58,746 bases of DNA from Mycobacterium colombiense. GTDB taxonomy: Bacteria; Actinomycetota; Actinomycetes; Mycobacteriales; Mycobacteriaceae. The DNA lies in contig NZ_QMEV01000032.1 of assembly GCF_003284935.1 (NCBI RefSeq), forward strand, positions 1 to 58,746, read 5' to 3'. Below are positions 12,091 to 21,501 of the stretch, one piece after another. The notes beneath the pieces are model-generated. The model ran no database searches and was not told where the DNA came from. It worked only from the letters and a program-made list of their open reading frames with translations. Both the position numbers and the translations under genes were made by a program. How positions within the stretch are numbered: position 1 is the stretch's first letter; every line of letters begins with the position of its first letter.

Positions 12091-13353
12091 ATGATCGAGT
12101 GGTCCGAGACGGACCTGATGGTCCGGGATGCCGTTCGGCAGTTCGTCGACAAAGAGATCCGCCCGCATCTGGACGAATTGGAAACCGGCGCAAAGTCGCC
12201 GTATCCGATCGCGCGCAAGCTGTTCAGCCAGTTCGGCCTCGACGCCATGGCCGCCGAGTCGGTCAAGAAGATGCTGGACCGCGAGCGCGCCAAGCTGGAC
12301 GGAACCGCCGCCGAAGAATCCGGCGAAAAGCCCGACGAATCAGGCGGTTTCGGTGGCGGCGCCCAGGGATCGATGATCGCGGTGCTGGTCTCCGAGATCG
12401 CCCGGGTCAGCATCGGGTTGCTCAGCACGGCGTCGGTGAGCCTCGGCCTGGGCGCGGCCACCATCGCCAGCCGCGGGACGCTGGCCCAGAAGGAACGCTG
12501 GCTGCCCGAGCTGATGACGCTGGACAAGATCGCGGCGTGGGCCATCACCGAGCCGGACTCGGGTTCGGATGCGTTCGGCGGCATGAAGACCACGGTCCGG
12601 CGCGACGCAGATGGGACCTACATCCTCAACGGGCAGAAGACCTTCATCACCAATGGGCCCTGCGCCGACGTCCTGGTCGTTTACGCCAAGCTCGACGAGG
12701 GCGACGCGACGGTGGACAAACGCGACCGCCCGGTGCTGGTCTTCGTGCTCGATGCCGGCATGCCGGGCCTCACGCAGGGCAAGCCGTTCAAGAAGATGGG
12801 CATGATGTCCTCGCCGACCGGCGAGCTGTTCTTCGACAACGTGCGGCTGGGACCGGACCGGCTGCTCGGCGAGAGCGAACAGCACGCCAGCGGGGACGGC
12901 CGCGACAGCGCGCGCGACAATTTCGCCGCCGAGCGGATCGGGATCGCGATGATGGCGCTGGGCATCATCGACGAATGCCACCGGCTGTGCGTGGATTACG
13001 CGAAGACCCGGACCTTGTGGGGCAAGAACATCGGGCAGTTCCAGCTGATCCAGCTCAAGCTGGCCAAGATGGAGATCGCCCGAATGAACGTGCAGAACAT
13101 GGTCTTTCACACCATCGAGCGCCAGCAGGCCGGCAAGCCGCTGACGCTGGCCGAGGCGTCGGCCATCAAGCTGTACTCCTCGGAGGCGGCCACCGAGGTG
13201 GCGATGGAGGCCGTGCAGCTGTTCGGCGGCAACGGCTACATGGCCGAGTACCGGGTGGAGCAGCTGGCCCGCGACGCCAAGTCGCTGATGATCTATGCGG
13301 GTAGCAACGAGGTTCAGGTCACCCACATCGCCAAGGGTCTGCTGTCGAGTTAG
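12091..13353 (+). CDS. fadE21: Acyl-CoA dehydrogenase FadE21
   Basis: This is a 420-residue FAD-dependent acyl-CoA dehydrogenase that introduces the alpha-beta double bond in beta-oxidation. It shows AWAITEPDSGSDAFG (flavin/substrate loop), GQKTFITNGP, and the C-terminal QLFGGNGYMAEYRVEQLARDAK. A charged insertion around residues 60-90 (KKMLDRERAKLDG...GGFGGG) is longer than in most homologues. ATG 12091 directly follows ltp1. The stop overlaps the convergent mntR stop by four bases. Confidence 0.93.
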   Translation: MIEWSETDLMVRDAVRQFVDKEIRPHLDELETGAKSPYPIARKLFSQFGLDAMAAESVKKMLDRERAKLDGTAAEESGEKPDESGGFGGGAQGSMIAVLVSEIARVSIGLLSTASVSLGLGAATIASRGTLAQKERWLPELMTLDKIAAWAITEPDSGSDAFGGMKTTVRRDADGTYILNGQKTFITNGPCADVLVVYAKLDEGDATVDKRDRPVLVFVLDAGMPGLTQGKPFKKMGMMSSPTGELFFDNVRLGPDRLLGESEQHASGDGRDSARDNFAAERIGIAMMALGIIDECHRLCVDYAKTRTLWGKNIGQFQLIQLKLAKMEIARMNVQNMVFHTIERQQAGKPLTLAEASAIKLYSSEAATEVAMEAVQLFGGNGYMAEYRVEQLARDAKSLMIYAGSNEVQVTHIAKGLLSS

Positions 13354-14042
13354 GCCGTCACCCAGATCGCCCGGGCGGCCGGGCTGCCCAGGTCGACCGT
13401 CGTCTCGGCGCCGTCGCCGGAATCGATCGCCACCGAGATCATTCCGGCGAATTCGCGCCGGGTCAGCACCCGCAGCCGGGAATCCAGGTTGATGCCGACG
13501 TCGGTGAAGTAGCGCAGCATCTCGGGGTCGGCGTCGGAGATGCGGGCCACCGTCCCGGTGTCACCGTCGTCGCACGCCCACAGCTGGCGGGCCGGCGGGG
13601 TGGGCACCTGCCCGTCGGAGGCCGGGATCGGGTCACCGTGCGGGTCGCGCTGCGGGAAGCCCAGCTTGGCGTCGATGCGGGCCACCAGGCGATCCGACAC
13701 GGCGTGCTCGAGCACCTCGGCCTCATCGTGCACCTCGTCCCAGGCGTAGCCGAGCTCGTTGACCAGGAAGGTCTCCAGCAGCCGGTGGCGGCGCACCATC
13801 TCCAGCGCCGCCCGCCGCCCCGCCTCGGTCAGCGTGACCGCGCCGTATTTCTCGTGGTCGACGAGGCCCTGCTCGGCGAGTTTGCGGATGGACTCCGAGG
13901 CGGTGCTGGCCGACACCCCGATCTTCTCGGCCAGCATCTTGGTGCTGACCTTTTCCAGCGACCACTCCTGGGCGTTCCAGATGACCTTCAGGTAGTCCTG
14001 GCCGACCGCGCTGATACCGCCACGTTCCTCGTCAGCCCTCAC
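13350..14042 (-). CDS. mntR: Metal-dependent DtxR-family regulator MntR/SirR
   Basis: This is a 230-residue repressor of the DtxR/MntR family, the equivalent of Rv2788 (SirR/MntR), which represses metal uptake when Mn or Fe is bound. Visible are the winged helix (MLAEKIGVSASTASESIRKLAEQGLV), the metal-binding and dimerisation helix (HRLLETFLVNELGY, DEAEVLEHAVSD) and a C-terminal SH3-like FeoA domain. GTG 14042 (VRADEERGG) matches the orthologue. A TAAACT -10 eight bases upstream suggests a leaderless mRNA. It is divergent from ribF. Confidence 0.93.
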   Translation of the reverse strand: MRADEERGGISAVGQDYLKVIWNAQEWSLEKVSTKMLAEKIGVSASTASESIRKLAEQGLVDHEKYGAVTLTEAGRRAALEMVRRHRLLETFLVNELGYAWDEVHDEAEVLEHAVSDRLVARIDAKLGFPQRDPHGDPIPASDGQVPTPPARQLWACDDGDTGTVARISDADPEMLRYFTDVGINLDSRLRVLTRREFAGMISVAIDSGDGAETTVDLGSPAARAIWVTA

Positions 14043-14050
14043 AACGACAA

Positions 14051-14056
14051 AGTTTA
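14051..14056 (-). promoter_or_regulatory. -10 element of mntR (leaderless)
   Basis: TAAACT on the minus strand lies eight bases before GTG 14042. It is inside an AT-rich patch (14049-14056) unusual for this genome, which may also hold an autoregulatory operator. Confidence 0.4.
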
Positions 14057-14142
14057 GGCAACCCACGCCTGATCCGGCGTGTTCCCCGACACCATGGCGG
14101 GGTTTGCCCCGCTCCGATCTCCCGGCGGACCACTCGGCGCCG

Positions 14143-14148
14143 TAGGCT
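14143..14148 (+). promoter_or_regulatory. -10 element of ribF (leaderless)
   Basis: TAGGCT lies seven bases upstream of GTG 14156. There is no room for an FMN riboswitch in this short spacer. Confidence 0.4.
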
Positions 14149-14155
14149 TGCGGAC

Positions 14156-15142
14156 GTGCAGCGGTGGCGCGGCCAAGACGAGATACCCACGGACTGGGGC
14201 AGGTGTGTGCTCACCATCGGTGTGTTCGATGGTGTGCATCGCGGCCACGCCGAGCTGATCGCGCACGCCGTGAAAGCGGCGCGCGCCCGCAACGTCCCGA
14301 CGGTGTTGATGACGTTCGATCCGCACCCGATGGAAGTGGTCTACCCCGGCAGCCATCCCGCGCAGCTGACGACGCTGACCCGGCGCGCCGAGCTGGTCGA
14401 AGAGCTGGGCATCGACGTGTTCCTGGTGATGCCGTTCACCACCGATTTCATGAAGCTCACCCCGGAGCGCTACGTCCACGAGCTGCTGGTGGAAAACCTG
14501 CACGTGGTCGAGGTCGTCGTGGGGGAGAACTTCACCTTCGGCAAGAAGGCGGCCGGCAACGTCGAAACCCTGCGACGCGCCGGCGAGCGCTTCGGGTTCG
14601 CCGTGGAGTCGATGTCGCTGCTCTCCGAGCACCACAGCAACGAGACCGTGACGTTCTCGTCCACCTACATCCGGTCCTGCGTGGACGCCGGCGACGTGGT
14701 GGCGGCCATGGAGGCCCTGGGCCGGCCCCACCGGGTCGAGGGCGTGGTGGTCCGCGGCCACGGTCGCGGCGCCGAACTGGGCTTTCCCACCGCGAACGTG
14801 GCGCCGCCGATGTACTCGGCCATCCCGGCCGACGGCGTGTACGCGGCGTGGTTCACGGTGCTCGGCCATGGTCAGGGGGCGGGGGCCCCTGGGGAGATGG
14901 TCCCGGGCGAGCGTTATCAGGCGGCGGTGTCGGTGGGCACCAACCCGACGTTTTCCGGGCGCACCCGCACCGTCGAGGCGTTCGTCCTGGACACCGAAGC
15001 CGACCTGTACGGGCAGCACGTGGCCCTGGACTTCGTCGCCCGCATCCGCGGTCAGCACAAGTTCGACTCGATCGGGGACCTGATCGAGGCGATGGGCAGG
15101 GACACCGAACGGACCCGCATCACCCTCTCGGCCCAAGACTGA
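14156..15142 (+). CDS. ribF: Bifunctional riboflavin kinase / FAD synthetase
   Basis: RibF converts riboflavin to FMN and FMN to FAD. The 328-residue protein has the N-terminal nucleotidyltransferase motif GVFDGVHRGHAEL, the later ETVTFSSTYIR, and the C-terminal flavokinase motif GRGAELGFPTANV. The start is GTG 14156 (MQRWRGQDE). It supplies cofactors for the many flavoenzymes in this window, although nothing shows co-regulation. Confidence 0.96.
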   Translation: MQRWRGQDEIPTDWGRCVLTIGVFDGVHRGHAELIAHAVKAARARNVPTVLMTFDPHPMEVVYPGSHPAQLTTLTRRAELVEELGIDVFLVMPFTTDFMKLTPERYVHELLVENLHVVEVVVGENFTFGKKAAGNVETLRRAGERFGFAVESMSLLSEHHSNETVTFSSTYIRSCVDAGDVVAAMEALGRPHRVEGVVVRGHGRGAELGFPTANVAPPMYSAIPADGVYAAWFTVLGHGQGAGAPGEMVPGERYQAAVSVGTNPTFSGRTRTVEAFVLDTEADLYGQHVALDFVARIRGQHKFDSIGDLIEAMGRDTERTRITLSAQD

Positions 15143-15165
15143 TCCGCAGGAGCCGCCAGGAGGCG

Positions 15166-15650
15166 TCAGGCGGCGACCAGGCCGTCGATCTGGTCGATGG
15201 CCGAAGAGGCGCCCTCGACGACGCCCATGTCCAGCACCTGCTGCAGCGCCTCGGCGGAGGAGTAGGTGCTCACGTAGGTCGCGCGAGTGCCGCCGTTGTG
15301 CTCGGCGAATGTGTACACATTTCTCGAGACCGGGAGGTCGGGGTTCGGGTTGAAGTCCAGGTCGGCGAAGCCGTCCAGGAACGAGAAGCTCGTCGGTTCG
15401 TCCACGGCCGTGATCTCCCAGTACCCGGCGTATTTCTCGCCGTCCGGTCCGGTCATGAAATACGTCGTGCGACTGCCGGGTGTGAGGCTGTGGTCGACGA
15501 CGGTCGCCGGGTGGGACGGGGGCCCCCACACCTTCTCCAATTGACGAGGGTCGGCGTACACCGCCAGATCCGGGCTACCGGCGCGGCGAAGTCCGCCGTG
15601 ATGGTCAGCGTCAGGTTGTCCGGGTCGTGCTGGACGTCGGTCACGGGCAT
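15166..15650 (-). pseudogene. SRPBCC (AHSA1-like) protein, frameshifted
   Basis: Two overlapping reading frames join into one AHSA1-type START-fold protein. The first starts at ATG 15650 (MPVTDVQHDPDNLTLTITAD) and reads ARIW. The expected continuation VYADPRQLEKVWGPP is found one frame over, from about 15561 to 15166. At the junction only two bases (CG) sit between the Trp codon and the GTG-TAC of the second part, so one base is missing. AGGAGG precedes the ATG, and the gene lies three bases after the ArsR gene, a common ArsR-SRPBCC pairing. Either a true inactivating deletion or a sequencing error explains it. Confidence 0.8.
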
Positions 15651-15653
15651 GGT

Positions 15654-15995
15654 TCAGTCCTCCTGGTGTGAGTCGGATGCGATGAGTTCGTCGACGCGGG
15701 CGATGCGATCCCGCCAGAGGGATTCGAGTTCGGTGAGCATCGCGGCCACCGACCGCACGGTCGCCACGTCACCGCTGGCCAGCTGTTCGCGACCGCGTCG
15801 TCGTTTGGTGACCAGGCCGGCCCTTTCCAGCACGACGACGTGCTTCTGCACCGCGGCGAAGCTCATGTCGTACTTGAGTGCCAATGCCGAAACCGAGTGT
15901 TCCCCGGCCAGTGTCCGGCGCACGATGTCGCGCCGGGTTCGGTCGGCGAGCGCGTGGAACAGAGCGTCCACCCGGTCTTCCTGGTCTACGGTCAC
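15654..15995 (-). CDS. ArsR-family winged-helix transcriptional regulator
   Basis: This is a 113-residue ArsR/SmtB-fold regulator without the usual metal-binding cysteines, of the sub-group that sits next to AHSA1/SRPBCC genes. It shows DALFHALADRTRRDIVRRTL, the recognition helix SVSALALKYDMSFAAVQKHVVVLERAGLV, and the wing RRRGREQLAS. GTG 15995 was chosen because it coincides with the predicted transcription start of a strong promoter inside the 40-bp palindrome. A TTG start at 16010 is the alternative. It probably represses itself through that palindrome. Confidence 0.85.
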   Translation of the reverse strand: MTVDQEDRVDALFHALADRTRRDIVRRTLAGEHSVSALALKYDMSFAAVQKHVVVLERAGLVTKRRRGREQLASGDVATVRSVAAMLTELESLWRDRIARVDELIASDSHQED

Positions 15996-16034
15996 CTTGA
16001 CAACATACAACCAAATGGTTGTATGTTGTCAAGG
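15995..16034. promoter_or_regulatory. 40-bp palindromic promoter/operator
   Basis: Two perfect 19-base arms (CCTTGACAACATACAACCA and its complement) flank a central AA. Each arm contributes TTGACA, a consensus -35, to one strand and, on the other strand, TATGTT, a TANNNT -10 placed 19 bases from the opposite -35. On the minus strand the predicted start is GTG 15995 itself, giving a leaderless ArsR mRNA. On the plus strand the predicted start is near 16034, toward rpsO. The symmetry is what a dimeric ArsR regulator would bind. Confidence 0.8.
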
Positions 16035-16078
16035 GCGCCGCGCTGGCCTGCGATTTCGGTGGACGTCGCCGCCGCTGA

Positions 16079-16084
16079 TAGACT
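16079..16084 (+). promoter_or_regulatory. Candidate extended -10 of rpsO
   Basis: TAGACT is preceded by TGA (extended -10). The -35 is weak. It would give a 5' leader of about 75 bases before GTG 16166. Confidence 0.3.
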
Positions 16085-16165
16085 CGCCAGCCGATATGGC
16101 GTGTGCTGCAGTCCGCGGCGGCCACGCACAAGATTTCTCGCGGCACCGATTGATGGAGTTAGTTC

Positions 16166-16435
16166 GTGGCGCTTACTGCCGAGCAGAAAAAAGAGATCCT
16201 GGGCAACTACGGCCTGCATGGCACCGACACCGGTTCGCCTGAGGCGCAGGTCGCGCTGCTGACCAAGCGGATCGCCGACCTGACCGAGCACCTGAAGGTG
16301 CACAAGCACGACCACCACTCGCGGCGCGGGCTGCTGCTGCTGGTCGGACGCCGCCGGCGGCTGCTCAAGTACGTCGCGCAGATCGATGTCGAGCGGTACC
16401 GCTCGCTGGTCGAGCGGCTGGGCCTGCGTCGCTGA
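16166..16435 (+). CDS. rpsO: 30S ribosomal protein S15
   Basis: S15 binds the central domain of 16S rRNA early in 30S assembly. The 89-residue sequence is typical: [28 protein letters not shown], then [21 protein letters not shown]. The start is GTG 16166. It precedes gpsI as in most bacteria. The stop codon lies inside a strong hairpin. Confidence 0.97.
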   Translation: MALTAEQKKEILGNYGLHGTDTGSPEAQVALLTKRIADLTEHLKVHKHDHHSRRGLLLLVGRRRRLLKYVAQIDVERYRSLVERLGLRR

Positions 16436-16443
16436 CGCAGGCC
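16421..16443 (+). terminator. Hairpin at the rpsO stop codon
   Basis: GGCCTGCGTC and GACGCAGGCC form a perfect 10-bp stem with a GCT loop. The stop TGA lies in the loop and right arm. No U-run follows, so it may be an actinobacterial U-less terminator or an mRNA-stabilising or processing stem between rpsO and gpsI. Confidence 0.5.
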
Positions 16444-16799
16444 TCACGGGCGTTCGCGGCCCCGCAAATTCCGAGCGATATGGCGGGCAGAGGTCGCCCG
16501 TGTAGAGTGAGGACGTTCTGGGCCGGTTCGGTCCGAGCAAACGGTGCGGTCACGCAGATCCGCGTGTGCCGTTCCAGCGTGTCACTACGCACGTTCGAGG
16601 GAGCAGCCAGTCTGCATCGGGCGGTCTTCGGTAGTGGCTGCCGGGCTCTCCGGATCTGGGGCAGGTCGGCCGCTTCGATCGATGGCCGTAGCCGTATTCA
16701 GACTCAGCGCCTCCCGCGGGTGACCCGTGGCCGTCAGGCCTGCGGTTCGCGCGTGGCCACGCGAAAAAGCTGAATACAAGAGAGGCCGTACGGACGTCC
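16436..16799 (+). other. Non-coding spacer / gpsI leader region (364 bases)
   Basis: No convincing gene is present. The one open frame (16480-16773, Arg/Ser-rich) has no family resemblance. The spacer contains a possible -10 TAGAGT at 16503-16508 and a small stem, TTCGCG/CGCGAA, at 16746-16765 followed by an A-run. H37Rv has lppU in this interval from memory; it is absent here. A long gpsI leader would fit autoregulation of PNPase, as known in enterobacteria. Confidence 0.5.
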
Positions 16800-19055
16800 A
16801 TGTCTGTCGCTGAAATTGAAGAGGGCGTGTTCGAGTCGACCGCCACCATCGACAACGGGAGCTTCGGCACCCGCACCATCCGTTTCGAGGCCGGCCGGTT
16901 GGCCCAGCAGGCCGCTGGCGCCGTCGTCGCCTACCTCGACGAAGAAAACATGCTGTTGTCGGCGACCACCGCCAGCAAGAGCCCCAAGGAGCACTTCGAC
17001 TTCTTCCCGCTGACCGTCGACGTCGAGGAGCGGATGTATGCCGCCGGTCGCATCCCCGGTTCGTTCTTCCGTCGGGAGGGCCGTCCCTCCACCGATGCGA
17101 TCCTGACCTGCCGGCTCATCGACCGGCCGCTGCGCCCGTCGTTCGTGTCCGGGCTGCGCAACGAGATCCAAGTCGTGGTGACGATCCTGAGCCTGGACCC
17201 CAACGACCTGTACGACGTGCTGGCGATCAACGCCGCGTCGGCGTCGACCCAGTTGAGCGGGCTGCCGTTCTCGGGTCCGATCGGGGGCGTGCGGGTCGCG
17301 CTCATCGACGGCCAGTGGGTGGCGTTCCCGACCGTCGAGCAGCTCGAGCGCGCCGTGTTCGACATGGTGGTGGCCGGCCGCAAGGTCGACGGTGACGTCG
17401 CGATCATGATGGTCGAGGCCGAGGCCACCGAGAAGGTCATCGAGCTCGTCGAGGGCGGCGCCCAGGCGCCGACGGAAACCGTTGTGGCCGAAGGGCTCGA
17501 GGCCGCCAAGCCGTTCATCTCGGTGCTGTGCAGCGCGCAGGAGGAGCTTGCCGGGGCCGCCGCCAAGCCGGTCGGCGAGTTCCCGACGTTCCCGGACTAC
17601 GGCGACGACGTCTACTACTCGGTGGCCTCGGTGGCCACCGACGAGCTGGCCAAGGCGCTGACCATCGGCGGCAAGGCCGAACGCGACGCGCGCACCGACG
17701 AGCTCAAAGCCGAGGTGCTGGCGCGCCTGGCCGAGACCTACGAGGGCCGCGAGAAAGAGGTCAGCGCCGCATACCGGTCACTGACCAAAAAGCTGGTGCG
17801 CCAACGCATCCTGACCGATCACTTCCGCATCGACGGCCGCGGCATCACCGACATCCGCGCGTTGTCGGCCGAGGTGTCCGTGGTGCCGCGGGCGCACGGC
17901 AGCGCGCTGTTCCAGCGCGGTGAGACCCAGATCCTGGGCGTCACCACGCTCGACATGGTCAAGATGGCTCAGCAGATCGACTCGCTGGGGCCCGAGACCT
18001 CCAAGCGCTACATGCACCACTACAACTTCCCGCCGTTCTCCACCGGCGAGACCGGCCGGGTGGGCTCGCCCAAGCGGCGCGAGATCGGGCACGGCGCCCT
18101 GGCCGAGCGTGCCCTGATTCCGGTGCTGCCCGGCGTCGAGGAGTTCCCCTACGCCATCCGTCAGGTGTCCGAGGCGCTGAGCTCCAACGGTTCGACGTCG
18201 ATGGGCTCGGTGTGTGCCTCGACCCTGTCGCTGCTGAATGCCGGTGTGCCGCTCAAGGCCCCGGTCGCCGGTATCGCGATGGGCCTGGTGTCGGACGACG
18301 TCGAGGTCGACGGCAAGACCGAGCGTCGCTTCGTCACGCTGACCGACATCCTCGGCGCCGAGGACGCTTTCGGCGACATGGACTTCAAGTGCGCCGGCAC
18401 CAAGGACATCGTCACCGCGCTGCAGCTGGACACCAAGCTCGACGGCATCCCGTCGCAGGTGCTGGCCGGAGCGCTGGCGCAGGCCAAGGACGCGCGCCTG
18501 ACCATCCTGGAGGTCATGGCCGAGGCCATCGACGCACCCGACGAGATGAGTCCGTACGCGCCGCGGGTCACCACCATCAAGGTTCCGGTGGACAAGATCG
18601 GTGAGGTCATCGGCCCCAAGGGCAAGGTGATCAACGCGATCACCGAGGAGACCGGCGCGCAGATCTCCATCGAGGACGACGGCACCGTGTTCGTCGGCGC
18701 CACCGACGGGCCCTCGGCGCAGGCCGCGATCGACCGGATCAACGCCATCGCGAACCCGCAACTGCCCACGGTCGGTGAGCGGTTCCTCGGAACCGTGGTC
18801 AAGACAACGGATTTCGGTGCGTTCGTGTCGCTGCTGCCCGGCCGTGACGGCCTGGTGCACATCTCCAAGCTCGGCAAGGGCAAGCGGATCGCGAAGGTCG
18901 AGGACGTGGTGAACGTCGGCGACAAGCTGCGCGTGGAGATCGCCGACATCGACAAGCGCGGCAAGATCTCGCTGGTCCTGGTGGAGGAAGACAGCTCGGC
19001 TCCCGCCGATGCTCCGGCGGCCGCACCTGCCGATGCCGCGACGGCGAGCAGCTGA
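16800..19055 (+). CDS. gpsI: Polyribonucleotide nucleotidyltransferase (PNPase / GpsI)
   Basis: PNPase degrades RNA phosphorolytically from the 3' end and adds tails; in actinobacteria it has also been linked to ppGpp metabolism. The 751-residue protein has two RNase PH domains (first about 1-300, second about 340-590 with [18 protein letters not shown]), a KH domain with [17 protein letters not shown], and an S1 domain with [28 protein letters not shown]. It ends in an Ala/Pro-rich tail. ATG 16800. The pepR start overlaps its last 23 bases. Confidence 0.97.
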   Translation: MSVAEIEEGVFESTATIDNGSFGTRTIRFEAGRLAQQAAGAVVAYLDEENMLLSATTASKSPKEHFDFFPLTVDVEERMYAAGRIPGSFFRREGRPSTDAILTCRLIDRPLRPSFVSGLRNEIQVVVTILSLDPNDLYDVLAINAASASTQLSGLPFSGPIGGVRVALIDGQWVAFPTVEQLERAVFDMVVAGRKVDGDVAIMMVEAEATEKVIELVEGGAQAPTETVVAEGLEAAKPFISVLCSAQEELAGAAAKPVGEFPTFPDYGDDVYYSVASVATDELAKALTIGGKAERDARTDELKAEVLARLAETYEGREKEVSAAYRSLTKKLVRQRILTDHFRIDGRGITDIRALSAEVSVVPRAHGSALFQRGETQILGVTTLDMVKMAQQIDSLGPETSKRYMHHYNFPPFSTGETGRVGSPKRREIGHGALAERALIPVLPGVEEFPYAIRQVSEALSSNGSTSMGSVCASTLSLLNAGVPLKAPVAGIAMGLVSDDVEVDGKTERRFVTLTDILGAEDAFGDMDFKCAGTKDIVTALQLDTKLDGIPSQVLAGALAQAKDARLTILEVMAEAIDAPDEMSPYAPRVTTIKVPVDKIGEVIGPKGKVINAITEETGAQISIEDDGTVFVGATDGPSAQAAIDRINAIANPQLPTVGERFLGTVVKTTDFGAFVSLLPGRDGLVHISKLGKGKRIAKVEDVVNVGDKLRVEIADIDKRGKISLVLVEEDSSAPADAPAAAPADAATASS

Positions 19056-20415
19056 CTCGTCGACCGGGACGCGTCCCGGTCGGGCCGGTGCTCTGCGCCG
19101 GGGCAAGGCCGCTGAGGCCGACGTCGCACCCCAGGCCACGCTGCGGCGCAGCACGCTGCCGGGCGGCCTGCGGGTGGTCACCGAGTACCTGCCCTCGGTG
19201 CGTTCCGCGTCGGTCGGGGTCTGGGTCGGGGTCGGCTCGCGCGACGAAGGCGCGACCGTGGCCGGCGCCGCGCACTTCCTCGAGCATCTGCTGTTCAAGT
19301 CGACCCCCAGCCGCACGGCGGTGGACATCGCGCAGGCGATGGACGCCGTCGGGGGAGAGCTGAACGCGTTCACCGCCAAGGAGCACACCTGCTACTACGC
19401 GCACGTGCTCGACAGCGATCTGGCCCTGGCCGTCGACCTGGTGGCCGACGTGGTGCTCAACGGGTGCTGCGCGGCCTCCGACGTCGAGCTGGAACGCGAC
19501 GTGGTCCTCGAAGAGATCGCCATGCGCGACGACGATCCCGAGGACGCGCTCGGCGACATGTTCCTGTCCGCGCTCTTCGGTGATCATCCGGTGGGCCGTC
19601 CCGTCATCGGCACCGCCCGCTCGGTGACGTCGATGACCCGAAACCAGCTGCACTCGTTTCATGTCCGGCGCTACACGCCGGAGCGGATGGTGGTCGCGGT
19701 GGCCGGCAACGTCGACCACGACGAGGTGGTCGCGCTGGTGCGCAAGCACTTCGGGCCGCATCTGGTCCGCGGGCGCGAACCGATCGCGCCGCGCAAGGGG
19801 TCCGGCCGGGTCGCCGGCCGTCCCGTCCTGATGTTGGGCAACCGGGACGCCGAGCAGGCCCACGTGTCGCTGGGTGTGCGCACGCCCGGGCGCGGCTGGG
19901 AGCATCGCTGGGCGCTGTCGGTGCTGAACACCGCGCTGGGCGGCGGCCTGAGCTCCCGGCTGTTCCAGGAGGTTCGGGAGCTGCGGGGGTTGGCCTACTC
20001 GGTGTACTCGACGGTGGACGTGTTCGCCGACAGCGGCGCGCTGTCGGTGTATGCCGCCTGCCAGCCGGAACGCTTCGCCGAGGTGATGGCGGTGACCAGC
20101 GGCGTGCTCGAGTCGGTGGCCCGCGACGGCATCACCGAATCGGAATGCCGGATCGCCAAGGGGTCGTTGCGCGGCGGGCTGGTGCTCGGCCTGGAGGATT
20201 CCAGCTCGCGGATGAGCAGGCTGGGCCGCAGCGAGCTCAACTACGGCAGACACCGCAGCATCGAGCACACGCTGGCACAAATCGATCGGGTGACCGTCGA
20301 CGAGGTCAACGCGGTGGCCCACCGGCTGCTCGGGCAGCGCTACGGCGCCGCGGTTCTGGGCCCTTATGCCGCCAAACGATCACTGCCGCAACAACTTCGG
20401 GCGATGGTAGGCTAA
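19033..20415 (+). CDS. pepR: M16-family zinc protease PepR
   Basis: This is a 460-residue M16 peptidase (processing-peptidase type), equivalent to Rv2782c. The inverted zinc motif HFLEH is seen in [14 protein letters not shown], with the distal glutamate in [13 protein letters not shown] / [12 protein letters not shown]. The C-terminal half has [23 protein letters not shown] 19033 gives [10 protein letters not shown], matching the orthologue start. The N-terminal extension of about 40 residues before [10 protein letters not shown] is longer than remembered for H37Rv. It overlaps gpsI, implying coupled translation. Confidence 0.95.
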   Translation: MPRRRAADSSTGTRPGRAGALRRGKAAEADVAPQATLRRSTLPGGLRVVTEYLPSVRSASVGVWVGVGSRDEGATVAGAAHFLEHLLFKSTPSRTAVDIAQAMDAVGGELNAFTAKEHTCYYAHVLDSDLALAVDLVADVVLNGCCAASDVELERDVVLEEIAMRDDDPEDALGDMFLSALFGDHPVGRPVIGTARSVTSMTRNQLHSFHVRRYTPERMVVAVAGNVDHDEVVALVRKHFGPHLVRGREPIAPRKGSGRVAGRPVLMLGNRDAEQAHVSLGVRTPGRGWEHRWALSVLNTALGGGLSSRLFQEVRELRGLAYSVYSTVDVFADSGALSVYAACQPERFAEVMAVTSGVLESVARDGITESECRIAKGSLRGGLVLGLEDSSSRMSRLGRSELNYGRHRSIEHTLAQIDRVTVDEVNAVAHRLLGQRYGAAVLGPYAAKRSLPQQLRAMVG

Positions 20416-20475
20416 CTCAAATGTCCGCCTCCTCACTCGCGCCGTGGCGGCGCTCGCCGTCGACGGACTAGCCGG

Positions 20476-21501
20476 ATGGTACTGGGCTTCTGGGACATCA
20501 CGGTGCCCATCGTGGGCGCCCCCATGGCCGGCGGGCCCGGGACTCCCGCGTTGGCCGCGGCGGTGTCCAATGCGGGTGGGCTCGGTTTCGTTCCCGGTGG
20601 GCACCGCAGCGCCGAGCAATTCGCCGACGACATCGCCGCGGCCCGCAGGGCCACCACCGGTCCGCTCGGGGTGAACCTGTTCGTGCCCCAACCCAGCGTC
20701 GCCGACTGGGTGGCCCTGCACTACTACGCGGCCGAACTCGAGGAGATCGCCGAGCACTACCAGGTGGAGGTCGGTCACCCGGAGCACGGCGACGACGACG
20801 AGTGGGAGCAGAAGCTCGAGGTGGTCGCCGACGTCCGGCCCGAGCTGGTGTCATTCACCTTCGGCGTGCCGCCGCCGGATGTGATCCGGCGGCTCGGCGC
20901 GTTGGGACTGCTGGTGATGGTCACCGTGACATCGGCCTACGAAGCGGGAGTGGCCGTCGCGGCCGGCGCGGACAGCCTGGTGGTCCAGGGACCCGCCGCG
21001 GGTGGGCATCGCGGCACGTTCGCCCCGGACATGGAACCCGCGAACGAGTCGCTGCACCAGCTCATCGACCGCATCCGGCACGCCCATGACGTCCCGATCG
21101 TCGCGGCGGGCGGGCTGGGCACCGCCGACGAGGTCGGGGCGGCGCTGCGCAGGGGAGCGGTGGCGGCCCAGGTTGGCACCGCGTTGCTGCTGGCCGACGA
21201 GGCGGGCACCAACTCGGCGCATCGCGTCGCCCTGAAGAACCCGTTGTTCGCCACCACCGTTGTCACGCGGGCGTTTTCGGGCCGCTACGCGCGCGGCCTG
21301 GAGAACGACTTCACCCGGACGCTCGATCACGTGGCACCGCTGGGCTACCCCGAGGTCAACCAGATGACCTCGCCGATCCGGGAAGCGGCCGCCGCCATGG
21401 AAGACCCCAACGGGATGCCCCTGTGGGCGGGGACGTCGTTCAAGCACGCGTGCGCCGGGCCCGCGGCCGACATCATCGCCAAACTCGCGGCCACCGGTTA
21501 G
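20476..21501 (+). CDS. Nitronate monooxygenase / NADH:flavin oxidoreductase-like (Rv2781c-like)
   Basis: This is a 341-residue TIM-barrel FMN protein of the nitronate monooxygenase (2-nitropropane dioxygenase) class. Features are PIVGAPMAGGPGTPALAAAVSNAGGLG, the central VVQGPAAGGHRGTF (flavin/phosphate and His region) and VPIVAAGGLGTADEV (phosphate loop). It follows pepR as in H37Rv. Its true substrate (nitronates or quinones) cannot be assigned. The stop overlaps the convergent ald stop by four bases. Confidence 0.9.
   Translation: MVLGFWDITVPIVGAPMAGGPGTPALAAAVSNAGGLGFVPGGHRSAEQFADDIAAARRATTGPLGVNLFVPQPSVADWVALHYYAAELEEIAEHYQVEVGHPEHGDDDEWEQKLEVVADVRPELVSFTFGVPPPDVIRRLGALGLLVMVTVTSAYEAGVAVAAGADSLVVQGPAAGGHRGTFAPDMEPANESLHQLIDRIRHAHDVPIVAAGGLGTADEVGAALRRGAVAAQVGTALLLADEAGTNSAHRVALKNPLFATTVVTRAFSGRYARGLENDFTRTLDHVAPLGYPEVNQMTSPIREAAAAMEDPNGMPLWAGTSFKHACAGPAADIIAKLAATG

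Noticed and set aside
10563..12593. Long minus-strand open frame opposite truB, ltp1 and fadE21
   Set aside because: It is antisense to three recognised genes and has no family resemblance. High GC lengthens open frames opposite real genes.
14043..14155. FMN riboswitch upstream of ribF
   Set aside because: The divergent spacer is only 113 bases, shows none of the conserved FMN aptamer segments, and a leaderless -10 fits better.
16480..16773. 97-codon plus-strand frame between rpsO and gpsI
   Set aside because: Arg/Ser-rich, no ribosome site, no family resemblance; treated as leader or spacer.
17778..19388. Long minus-strand open frame opposite gpsI/pepR
   Set aside because: His/Arg/Gly-rich shadow of gpsI with no domain.
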